Assembly: GCF_032362555.1 (NCBI RefSeq)
Contig: NC_083507.1
Location: forward strand, 5,087,001 to 5,151,000
DNA from: Amyelois transitella
Lineage: Eukaryota; Arthropoda; Insecta; Lepidoptera; Pyralidae
Length of the DNA: 64,000 nucleotides
Direction: 5' to 3'
This document shows, in pieces, positions 45,401 to 57,232 of this stretch (its first letter is position 1; each line of letters opens with the position of its first letter). A program made the position numbers and the translations under genes. The notes under the pieces are model-generated. The model was not told where the DNA came from. It saw nothing but the letters and a program-made list of their open reading frames with translations, and searched no databases.

Positions 45401-48400
45401 AGAAATTATCTGATGCCTTGAAGAGTTGTAACGAAATATTGAAAGAATTATTCTCAAAGAAACATTCGGTATGTACACTTATTCCATAATTTGTTTGTAT
45501 TCTTAATCATGTCCTAATTTACATAAGTATACTAATTCTTCACTACATTTGCAGGGCTATGCTTGGCCGTTTTATAAGCCAGTAGATGCAGAATTACTTG
45601 GACTTCATGATTATTTTGATATTATAAAGAAACCTATGGATCTTGGTACTGTGAAACAAAAAATGGATAATAGAGCATATAAAACGGCCGCCGAATTCGC
45701 CGCTGATGTACGCTTAATATTCACAAATTGTTATAAGTATAACCCACCAGATCATGATGTTGTAGCAATGGCTCGGAAACTACAGGATGTGTTTGAAATG
45801 AGGTAAGTGGCATTAACATTATAATTATTTAGTAAATTTTTCAGGTTTTTTTGTTTATATATCTAATTTTACCCCTTTTCTCTAGGTATGCTAAAATACC
45901 GGATGAGCCCATTCATGTTGGTGTAACGCACATAGACAAGGGTAGTTCGGCATCGAGTTCAGAATCCGGCTCAGAATCTGATTCGGAATCTGATGACTCT
46001 GAAGAGGAAAGAAATAATAAAGTCAAACTTCTCGAGAAGGAACTTCTGGCCTTACAAGAAAAGATGAGGAAACTTGTCGAAGAGTCGAATACAAAGAAGA
46101 AGGCGAAAAAGAAAATGAAGGAGAAAACAAAGAAACAAATCACAAACAGCACAATACCTAAGGCGAACACGGTGGCCGCTTATGGAGGAAAGACGAACAA
46201 TATTGCGGACAATTTGGCGACGCCGCCGGCGCGGGGCAAGACGGGGCGGTCGCGGGGGGCGGGCGGAGCCGGCGCGGGAGCGGGCGGCGCGGGCGGCGCG
46301 GCGGGCGGGGCGCCGGGCCGCGCGCCCGGCCCGGCGCGCGCCGGCCTCGGCAAGAAGAAGGGCGCCGCGCCCGCGCCCGCGCCCGCGCCGCACGTGTTGC
46401 CGCACCACGACTCCGAGGACGAGGATGTCGCTAAGCCCATGTCTTATGATGAGAAGCGGCAGCTGTCTCTCGATATTAACAAACTGCCGGGTTAGTACCT
46501 TTGCTTGCTGTTTAAAACCGCCTGCCCGTAACGCCTGGTTTTCATGTTGGCAAACAAAAGTTTCCTGTTTTCAAAAATGCAGACCCGGCTTGTTTTATAC
46601 ATACCAGTGTATTGTTACAAGTTTGACAAATTACACAAATTGTGTATTATCTCTTGGTCTTTATTGAAGATATAATTTTATATGTTGTGAAAAGAGAGTT
46701 AAATAAATGTGCATTATTTAATGTTCTCAGGTGACAAGCTTGGCAAAGTAGTCCACATAATCCAGAGTAGAGAACCTTCCCTTCGGGATTCTAATCCAGA
46801 CGAAATTGAAATTGATTTTGAAACATTAAAACCTTCAACACTAAGAGAATTAGAAAATTATGTAGCATCATGCCTACGCAAAAAGACACGTAAGTTACCA
46901 TATAATGTATTATCAACTATGGCTGAAAGAGATATATTAAAAATGAAATATGTATTAAATTTATTTTCCTCTTTTCAGACCGTAAAATGTCGGGCAAATC
47001 TAAAGATGAACAAATGGCAGAGAAAAAGCAAGAATTAGAAAAACGGTTACAAGATGTTTCTGGGCAGCTGGGCACAAACAAAAAGCAACAACAGAAAAAA
47101 GGTGAGTTATGTTTTGGAGAATTAAACTTATAAAATTGTTTCTAGTAAAAACCTTGATAAAAACCTTAAAAGAAACAAAAAAAAAAAAAATGTAAAATCA
47201 ATTCAGTGAATACTGCTGTGCGATGATAATGTGTCTTTCACCTCATCCTTTCAAATACAGTATTTCGAGATATCTTTTCGTTAGTGATAGATTTGACTAA
47301 ATGATGTGTTGTTTAACAGATGGCAAGGACGGCCTAGGCGGCGGCATGTCGTCGTCGTCGAGCTCCTCCGACTCCTCCAACTCGTCGTCCAGCACCGACA
47401 CCAGCTCCTCCGACAGCAGTGACAGCGAAGCAGGTTAGACCTCGGCAAACTTACTAACGCGAATAAAGGACGTCACGCCGCCGCTTACGGCACCGCACAT
47501 ACTGTAAATGATTAGTCCCTCGGTACATGGCGCGATGCAAGTATTTTTACATGCACGGGTCCTCGTCTCTAATCTGCACTTCCAATCTAATATCGATAAA
47601 GTTTTTCTCAGATACGGGTAATGATATTATATCATTAGACTTTTATAGAGCGTCGGTCGTTTCGGTACTTATATTGTGTTGTGTACAAAGGGCCTTATTA
47701 TCATATTCAAATGTGCATTTATAGTAAGAGTAATTTTCAATCCTTACTAAAATGCTTCTGATCAATCAATAGATCGTTATCGTTTTTAATATAGGGAACT
47801 TTAAGTGAAAGGTTTTCATACTTTGCCAGTATTTTTTATGTATGATGTCAGTGGTATTTGTTTTTAAAATATCATGTATTTGAAATGCTCTTATGCCGCA
47901 GGTGAATCGTTTAATAATGCCTATCTAGTCTGAAAAAAATGTCAGAGGAATGAATGAAAAGACTACAGCGTCTCCATATTGTCTGATAAAAATGAGAGAT
48001 GTTATATGAAGGTATTGATGTAATTTAATTATTAGGTCGATTTTAATATTAAATGTTTACCGTCCGATCCCAAGGAGAGGAGTTATATTTTATATTTTTA
48101 TTTATTTAGACGTCTTGTCAAGACAGGGAGCTATGTTTAATATTAATTTATGATTCAAGCTCTATTTTATATTCGCAGTTGTTTTATTATATTTATGTTT
48201 TTACGGTATGCTATGCATTGCGCAATTTTGCTTTAGGGTGATATTGCGAAGAGAGAACGCGGCTACATTCATGCGGATTGAAATAAAATTGAATGTGAGA
48301 GTGAAACAGACGATACGAAATTGTCCGATAAGTACTAGGAACGCGAATGTAGTATATAAAGTGCAGCGAGCTGGCGCCTTTGCATGGGGGAGGTGACTGC

Positions 48401-51400
48401 CTCTAAAGATCGTAAAGTAACAATAAAAACGATCAAAGCCTCCTCGTATGAATTTGCATTTGCCTTCCTCATTCATTGTTATGTAGTGTGGATGGTACAG
48501 TGTGAGAATGTTCTGTATTTGATTTCACTGTGATATGAAGGGGGACACGACCCAACAGTCCCTATTCAGTTTTAACCTTTGAATCCAAAGTCTGTAATGT
48601 ATAAAAATTGGTAATGGCACAGTGTAGTTGTCGGGAAGGAAGAGAAGCCAGCTTTGACGTTCGCTGATATTTTTTAACTGGTGCCGGTAAGAAATATTTT
48701 TTATTTGGTTTGCTTCATAAACCAATAAGAAATACCTTTTCATATTAATATTTTTAACTATATCATGTCCTCGAATGCGACGTTATTTCATTTGCATCCT
48801 TAAAAATCTAAACAATATCTTGTTATAATTATTATTGGAACTTCAGATCTCATGGTACTAATCGCTTTTGAGTGTGAAATCGAAACAAAGAATAATATCC
48901 GACGGATCTGTCGATGCTAGTCGCCGCGATATAGATGAGATGTAGTGCGGGTACGTCCAGCTCGCTCGGGCGCACCGGCGGCGGAGAGGAGCGGCTCGCG
49001 GCGGCGCGGACGCGGCACTGCATTATATTGCAAACAATTGTGTAAGGACGGATACCAACTGCAAGCAAACATATCAGCCCCTTGTTGGAATCTCTGCTCT
49101 CACGCGGATCTGATCTTGTGACATGTTGTAGTTAAAAATCTTATTACTTGAAAAGGTATGGTTATATTGGTTTGACTCTTGGTACTCTACTTTGCTTGCC
49201 CCCACGAACGTGCGTATGATCAAAATTGTTTGTAAAATGACACTATCTTAAAACGAAAGCTGGCCTCCTTCCTTCACAAATTGTTTGCAACCTTGTTATT
49301 GTTTACTCAATAATGTCGTGGTGTATTACAAATACTTACTCTATTTTAAATTTTAATGTACACTTCTTAAATGTAAATCGAATACACATGTCGTAGGCGC
49401 TATAGCCTCTTTGATGTGAATTGAGAGACTGTTACAATAAAATGTAAAAAGGTAGTTCGTATGACAGTTGTAATACAGATAATCTTTACAGTGAATCACT
49501 CGAGTTACTTAATTTTGTATTCCTAAAAAGGACGGAGGATTCTTGTGCCCTACAAGCTTGTACTTGATACTTTTAAATTTATCAAATCAACGAGAATGAA
49601 ATAAATGAACTCGTTAGACTGTAATCATTAAAACTGTTACTTCAATTTTAGATGATTTGAAGGTATTAAAATTTTATGTTGAAAATATGATGTACCACCA
49701 TTTTAGTGTCAAAATTATGCATCTAGCTATAAGTTTATCGAGGTTGATAGAATTGATTTCGCATTGAGATTTAAGTGCAAACAGTAAAAGTCATTTGTAC
49801 AAACAAATGATTTTAATTCTAGATTTGTGGCCTAAATGTTTTTTTTATAATATATATTTAGAGATATTGACAGATTTTATTGGCACAATGTTTCAATGTA
49901 AAGATGGCTCTTTTATATTTAACGTCAACGTAATTCGTAACGTAATTCGCTTGAACAATATAAATTTTTCACATTGGATTGCTTAGATCAATTTGTGCTA
50001 GAGTAGGGCAATTTTTTGTTCAATGTTTGGAATTTGGACAATTTTACATTCCTCATATTTATTTTGTCCACCTGAACCGGAATGTCATAAGTTTTTATTA
50101 AATTTTGTCAAGTACAATTTTATGATTGCTTCGAGAGATCTTGTTGTAAGTTAGATTTAGTGATGTAATTATTTTATATTAGAGTTCCTTATATCCCGAA
50201 TGGGCTAGGAAATAAAGTGAACAAATGTGTCTATTGTATACTTTAGATTTTGCCAAGAAAGTAATAGAGTTTGTAAATTATCAAGTAAATAAGTTCGACC
50301 ACTTTAATTTACTTACTCGAAATAACGTGTATAGTTACTGGTGAAAATACTTTTAAAATTCGTTAAATACGCTACATATGGTACAATTATTTTAGTGTAA
50401 CATTTATTTGTATAAATAACCGAGTTGCAAGTTTGTAAACAGAAACACCATGTTTATTAAATTTTATATAAGATTTATTTAATCAACTCATGACTTAATT
50501 GATTAGGCAGTAAGAGTGAGTGGAAATAAACAGTGTATATATATTTCAGTATAAAACAGAAAGATAAGTAAATCTTTTAAGTAATTTATTTTGAATTTTA
50601 TTTATATTGCCCTGAGATCTGAAGTTATACAAACATAATTTATATTACTATGTAATGAACTGTTAAAAGCATGATGTTTAATTTTGCTTATTATATAAAT
50701 AAGTTATCAAAATGTATATTGTATAATTTACAAATGGTATACAATTTTAAAATCGAATTGGGTTTTAAATGATATAAACGCGTGGAAAAGCACCATTGTT
50801 TACGTAATATCAGTGAACGTCAAATTTCTTACGTTGATTTTTTGTTGAGTTGTGGCGATAGAGTTCATTTCTCGCGCGATGATGGCACGCAAGTTAAGTA
50901 TGATTATAAGAATATTCCGTTTCTTGCTATATTTTTGTAAAATGTCGTTTTAAATCAACATCCCGTTTATTTTCAGGCACAGGTTCCGGAAGGACTCCCA
51001 AAAAGAAAGCCAAGAAGCAGCCGGCTCATCCACCACAAATAGTAAATATCTCCTCATGACATCTTTTCTTTTATTCGGAATCGTAGATGATGCGTCATCT
51101 TCCCCGTAAACTTTTCAGAAGGCCCTGCCTCCGGCCGCGCCCGCGCCTGCAGCGCTCCCTGCGCCGGCGGCGTGCAGCGAGCCCGCGGCCGGCGCCAAGC
51201 CCGAGCCCGCGGCCGGCGCCGCGCCCGAGCCGGCGCCGGCCGCCGCGCCGCCGCCCGCCCAGGACGTGCCCGACTCCTCCATCCCGCCCGCCGCCGAGGA
51301 GCGGAAACCTACGCCCGAGGTGGAACCCCGCAACGGACTGGACAAAGTCGACACCTCTCACTATATTGACCCTATCGAGCGCTCTCTGGCCAGCCTCGAG

Positions 51401-54092
51401 AGGAGTTTGAACGCGGATGTGCCGATGGACGTGAGTGTAGGGGTATCCGAGTCCTCTTTGCGTTTGGAAGAAGACTTTTCTTTACCTAAAACGCAGATGA
51501 TGCCCGACGCTGCTCATCAAAATCTTATGGCCCAGCTGGGCGGTTTGACCGACATCCCTCATGTGCCCGAACCAATCAAGAATGAAATGTACGCTCCTCC
51601 GCCTCAAAACGGTTTTATTGAAAAAAATATGCATCACGAGCGAGAAATGTTGCGACCCGATGTAAATACTACTATGTCCGGTATGACTCCTGTCGTACCT
51701 GTGTCGTCTATTTTTGATCCTGTGCCGACCGCTCCTCATAGTGTTATTGCTCAGTCGCACCATAATATACCTGGTGCACCGAGTTTATTAACGCCAGCAA
51801 TTAAAAAGGAGGATATTAAACCTTTGTTGACTCCTAAACCTATTGAAGATCTCATGGGGGTACCTAATATGGGTCAAAATAACATATCCGATAGAGCTAA
51901 ATATGAAATGGAAAAGAAGATAGAAGATGCGAAGAATTCAAATTTTGCCCAAGCTTTCAAATTGAAACAGGAGCAAAATTTGAAGAATGCTAGTTCTTGG
52001 TCATCACTGGCGCAAGCTGGAAGTCCACAGAGTATACCTAACATGAATACAAATAACCAAATTAAACAGAAGCCTGTTATGGACAGTTTTCAAGTAAGTT
52101 TATAACCATTTATTGAACATTACATTCAAATTATTTTCATTAACGTTGCTGTATTATTATTCACATTATACTTTTAGTAACACTCGCCGATAATAAGCAG
52201 AAGCAGATTTATGTCTAATAAACCACAACTTATATCACTTTAAATATATAGACCTCACAAAAATTCACTTATCACACTAAAAAATTTGTGCCAGAATATA
52301 GAGTTTGTATAAGGGTGAAGCGTGATATGTCGTCCGAGAGTTTTATATATTGTTTTGGTATAATTTTTTTAAGGCATTCAAAAAACAAGCTAGAGAAAAA
52401 ATTGATCGTCAGAGAGCACTGATTGAACAGCAGGAATTAAGAAAGAAAGAACAAGCTGAAAGAGAAAGACAACGCCAAGAGACAGAAAGGCGGCATCCAG
52501 ACGAAGATAAAATGAGGTGAGCTACATAATATTACTTTTAAAGGGGCTCAATCAAACTCAACCCAACTCTCAGATTGAGTAATCAAATGAAATCTCTGTT
52601 TTCACATTTACACTCTCTGCCCTTATGCTTCGTCGCCGGGTACCGCTTTCCGACATTTCTCTTTACACTTAGTCCGGTCTCCGACTTCTTCAGTTTTAAG
52701 ACCGCATATTGATACGCATATCATCTTTTGCAATGTCAAGCCGGGATTTCTGTGGCCTGGTTTTACCAGGGCCCGGTGGAGGCAGCATAGGCGGCTTTCC
52801 TGATTTTTTTTCTGCTATGTCTCAGCCATGTACGCTGATGCTGATAGTATACTGAATATACACGATAAGGGCCAGTTGTGTCTAATAAGTAAGCAAAAGT
52901 GACCCAGCTTGCCAACCTATCTATATTGTGCCATATGTGTGTAAAATAGGATAGCGGTTACCAGTGTTTTGTGAGCTGTTCAGGGTTAGAAAGGAACTTT
53001 TATTAATATCGTTTACTAGAGACTGATGATAGGGAACTGCCGTTTAATCTACAAATGTTTTGAGTAGGATGGTGGTGGGCGCGGGCGCTCGCAAGGCGGA
53101 GAGCGCGGAGGTGGCGTCGCCGAGCGTGTCGCCGGTGGCGCGCGCGTCGCCGCCGGCCGCCGCCGCCGCCGCCGCCGCGCCCGACAAGCCCGCCGCCAGC
53201 GAGCGCGAGCGGCTGCGGCAGCGAGAGCAGGAGCGTCGGCGACGCGAAGCCGTATGTTACTTATTTTATCATGTTTAAGTGGCCATAACCGATGCCAAAT
53301 TTATTTGCACCTGACATTGCTTTCGCCTGCAATCTAATGTCAGCCGGGACCGACGGCTTATCGTTCCTTCCAAAGTGCGGAATTTACCTGGTTAACTAGG
53401 AATCCTTCCCAGGGAACATTGTTGTTAGTTTTAACCACCAACGAAAAAACGATGGAATGCCTGCGATGAATAGACGTCTGTGGTATCATAACTTTTAAAT
53501 TGGGGCTAGTGAGACTACAGTAGCTGTAATTTTTACAGAACTTCCAGGGTACTTGCATTATTATGGATGCGAACAAGTCTAATGTCACTGGCTAAATATT
53601 ACAAGTCGATTACAAGAAGTAGACGTCACGTCTATATCCCTTGCGGTGTAGAGACAGAGCCAACAGTCTTGAAAAGACGGAATGGCCACATTCAGCTATT
53701 TGGCTTACTGATAGAATTGAGATTCAAATAGTGACAGGTTGCTAACCCATCGCCTAAAAAAGAATCCCAAGTGTGTAAGGCTATCCTTTAGTAGCCTTTT
53801 ACGACATCCATGTGAAAGAGATGGAGTGGTCCTATTCTTTTTTGTATTGGTGCCGGGAACCACACGGCACTTCCTGGTAATAAGTTCTACGTGCCGAGAG
53901 GATAGAAATATAAATTTATGTGTAATTAAATAAAATATCTATTAGCATTTCAACTATTAATTTTGTAACTTTTAAGTAGTGGAACTTAAATTCCTTTTGC
54001 TTATTTATGAATCAATATCGTTTCAGATGGCAGGACAGATAGACATGAATCTTCAGAGTGATTTGATGGCCGCGTTTGAAGAATCGTTGTAG
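42491..54092 (+). CDS. fs(1)h: BET family double-bromodomain protein, long isoform
   Basis: There are seventeen coding exons: 42491-42529 (non-coding part from 42469), 43006-43176, 43254-43448, 43965-44222, 44806-44901, 44998-45147, 45292-45468, 45555-45802, 45886-46490, 46731-46889, 46979-47101, 47320-47433, 50977-51041, 51119-52093, 52374-52516, 53068-53251, 54027-54092. Phases agree throughout; 1255 residues. BD1 is about 32-140 ([35 protein letters not shown] with the acetyl-lysine Asn). BD2 is about 345-450 ([28 protein letters not shown]). The ET domain is about 628-705 ([40 protein letters not shown]), a Ser-rich SEED run about 750-778, and the C-terminal motif [17 protein letters not shown] that binds P-TEFb in BRD4. 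It reads acetylated histones and promotes transcription elongation. AATAAA is at 54140. Confidence 0.96.
47434..50976 (+). other. BET long intron / candidate 3' UTR of a short isoform
   Basis: Reading through the exon donor at 47434 gives one Gly codon and then TAG. The next 3.5 kb has AATAAA-type signals (for example 47463 and 48419), no recognised repeat units, and no other gene. In Drosophila fs(1)h and mammalian BRD4 a short form ends soon after SEED, so this intron may double as its 3' UTR. Confidence 0.5.
52560..52810 (-). mobile_element. LINE ORF2 C-terminal scrap, BET intron
   Basis: The minus strand reads [15 protein letters not shown] followed by decayed sequence, the layout of the LINE ORF2 terminal block. 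The DNA shares words with 36138-36200 (ATCTTTTGCAAT.TCA.GCC.GGAT). Confidence 0.4.
53158..53181 (+). repeat. GCC trinucleotide run encoding poly-Ala in BET
   Basis: A GCC repeat within exon 53068-53251 encodes eight consecutive Ala residues. Such runs commonly vary in length between individuals. Confidence 0.7.
53625..53869 (-). mobile_element. SINE-like repeat copy, BET intron
   Basis: A nearly complete reversed copy of the 265-bp unit, from ACGTCTATATCCCTTGCGGT to GTGCCGGGAACCACACGGCA. Confidence 0.85.
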
Positions 54093-54149
54093 TGTGTTTA
54101 AAAACGAATAAGTAAATGTACATAAAATATATAAATATAAATAAAGCAA

Positions 54150-55094
54150 TGCAATCTGTAAGGTGATAATGTGACACCAAAGTGATTTGTGATCGTTTGT
54201 GTGTGAAACGTTGACTAACATGTGGTTAAGTGCTGTGAATAGATTACTTACTTTAAATTAACTGTTGTACCATCATTTTGACTGTGGTCGTGCTGCGGGC
54301 CTTTATAGGGGGTTGCATTTTAAATATTGTGTACTATAGTAAGATTGTATGTAAGTTCTTAAAGTAAACAACTCTCTTTACATTTGTAAGTCTATATTTA
54401 TATTTCGTTCTAGAAGCATCTCCTACCTTCCATTATTGTTTTATAGAATAAACTAATGACTAAAGTATGGTAGTGATTGAACATTAAATGAAATCAAAAA
54501 AGGTTTATTTTATGCAATTGATTAAAATAGACAATCAACTAAACCATGAATTTGTTGTTGACGGCGTATTTTCTCACTGAATGTCACGCAACATGAAGTC
54601 ACTTTTTGTATTTATATGTTATGCTGTACTATCAAATGTTGCACAGTCCAGCATACAGTGGGAAAGAACGTAGACTATTATGTATTTATTAGTAAATGGA
54701 AATTCTGTTACGTATTCGATTTTCGATAAATATTGCTTAATGTTAGTAGATTTTTTATCAGTCTGTCGTTTGAAAACAGATCAAATGTCATACATTTGGT
54801 TTGAAATATATTTATTTTACATTGGAAAATGTCTTTTATGTTTGTAGATAGATCCAGTGGTAAAATGTAGATCAGGTGATCCAATTTTTACACTCCTGTA
54901 ATAAAGTATGATGAACCATAGATTATAATATGAACCCAAAACAAGAATATTGTATGTTGTTAAGCAAATTTTAATTTCAGTCACTTACTCCTCAAAATCA
55001 AATGTAGATATGAAGTAAAATATATTGACATTCCATATTGTATTATGTTGTTTAAATTAATGATCATCAAAAACTACATGAATGAGAATAAAGG
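54150..55094. other. AT-rich region after BET polyadenylation, no supported gene
   Basis: Several further AATAAA-type signals could serve longer BET 3' UTRs. No repeats or domains were recognised. Confidence 0.45.
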
Positions 55095-55096
55095 TA

Positions 55097-55518
55097 CAGT
55101 GGACCCCCGATAATCCGGCCCCTGTCTAATCCGGCGCTCCCTGTAGACCGACATGTCTTTAAATATGTATAACATATTTGACAATCTTCGCTAATGCAGA
55201 TTTAAACACAACCCTACTACCTAATTAGAATTACTAGAATTTCTCTTTAAGTTTTATTTTTATTTTTCTTGATGTACTTACATAAATAAATAAATAAACA
55301 GGTTACAACTTGTACGCGCCACCGCTGTTGTGCTCGCGTAAGCATTGTTTTACTCAGTTTAAATCTAGAATCTTATCATTGGTAATTTGTCGGATTACAA
55401 GTTAGTCTTATGTAAAAAAATCCGGACTATAGGGGGTTTTAGGCAGTGCTCTATAATCCGACAAATTCGATAGTTCGACAATGCCCTGCATGTTTGTCGT
55501 TTTACCGGAGGTCCACTG
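55097..55518. mobile_element. Pogo/Tigger-like non-autonomous DNA transposon
   Basis: The element starts CAGTGGACCCCCGATAA and ends, on the opposite strand, CAGTGGACCTCCGGTAA (15 of 17 identical), with TA on both sides (55095-55096 and 55519-55520). CAGTGGACC.CCG termini and a TA target are characteristic of pogo/Tigger. Sub-terminal copies of AATCCG(G/A) recur. No transposase frame is present. Confidence 0.85.
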
Positions 55519-55520
55519 TA

Positions 55521-56264
55521 ATATTATTATTACGCAATGCTGGAGTACAGCGTTGTTCGAAAAATAATAAATTTACTAAAGGTGTGCGTATACGCTTAAT
55601 TACTATTATCTAAATACTATCATAATTGATAAAACAGAAATTTGAATTTATGAAATAGGAAACAATGAATTAGATACAAAGTGAACGTATACACAAGGAT
55701 ATACTTGACCAATTATTGAAGTCTTTAAAAAGTGGTATAAATTTAATAGGGTAAGTAAGCCCCCGCAGCAGGTTAGTCCCCTCTTTTATAGGTGCTGAAA
55801 ATGTGAACCTTTTTGTTTGCTTTATGTGTACTTATCTTACTTATTATAAAATCGTATTTATTTTCAAAAAAAGGTTATCTCTCGTTCATCTTTGCATGTT
55901 CCCCAGTTGCATTTCTTCGCTTCAATTGTTCCGGGTTTTGAAATTCTGTTTGAAACACCCTGACTAGGGCGATCCTTTTACAACGTGAAGTCGATATATG
56001 TACAGTAGGTCACTTGTAACCATGACAACTACAAAATTTCTAGCTTTCGTACTCGAAACTGCAACTACCTATACAAAATGTTATGGTTCAGAGGTTTTGA
56101 CGTGGAAGACAGATCCGATCCTGATAATACGATATTTACTCTCGCCGTAAGATCATCGGTTAGCAAACGTGTTGCGAGCGAGCTTAGATTCCCATGAAAG
56201 GATGGAGGTCAATTGAGTCTTAATCATGGTTTAATTCCAGTGTCAACATATTATTGCAGAACTA
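55521..56264. other. Intergenic, no supported feature
   Basis: No open frame with a domain and no clear repeat termini. The BET and Pcl genes converge on this interval. Confidence 0.45.
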
Positions 56265-56485
56265 GCTTTTGCTTGCTGCATTGGGAATTTCCAAAATTAA
56301 AATTTAAGTGACCGGCCTATGATTAATGCAAAAGTTCATATTTCAGAAATAGCTTTCGCCCGGTTTTAAGTAACCTATGTCCTTGGTATTCCATACTTTA
56401 TGTAGGTATGCAAAATTTAATGGAGATCTGTTCAGTAGTTTTGACGTGAAAAGGACAAAGAAACACTTTTATAATATTAGTATGT
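56265..56485 (-). mobile_element. Helitron-like element, eroded
   Basis: On the minus strand it begins ACATACTAATATTATAAAAG and ends AGCAAGCAAAAGCTAG followed by T, the CTAG terminus. The 3' hairpin is partly lost. Confidence 0.5.
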
Positions 56486-57232
56486 TTATGTCCAATTCAT
56501 GCCTAACTTGTATGAGTTTCTTGTACCTTGAGTTCACGGAATTCGAATGATGACAACTTTGTTTTTAATTAACGGACCGATTTTGATGATTCTTCCCGTT
56601 CAGTGTTCCGTTATACATTGTTGTGAGTCACTAAGTTCAATTTATTTCCGCACCAAGCAACCTATATTAACTATCATTTATGTGCGTGTGGTCTGAGGGC
56701 CACTTCCGCAGAATTCTATGAATAAGCGTTCAAAGTTAGTGAAAATGCCAAACAATTGTGAAGGTTGGATAAGCAAGTTATGCGCTTAAAAGTAGGGGGC
56801 TCTCCGCCCATTTCTCTCTCACATTTATATATCTATTATAGTTTTCATAAAATTTCACAATTTACTATCACAGGATTTCAAATAGTAACCAATACAAAAA
56901 ATTCTGCGGTAGTGCGCCAGACCACACTCACATCTATCAGCTCTTTGTGCTTCTGAAGACTTCTAGTACACACCTAGGGAAACATCTATGATTTATTTTG
57001 TGTTGTTTAGTTAGTTTAACGAAGGATAGGTTCAGACTTACATAGGCGGTCCTGGGCTGCTTTTCGACGAGAAAGATGAAATTTATAAATAAAACGATAA
57101 AATCAAATTGGAATAATAATATATCACATTCCTCGAATTTACTGTACAACTAATTAGACTACAGACAAGCACTTACAAATATATTATAAGAATAATATGT
57201 ATATTTAAATAAATTCATGTAACGCCGCACTA

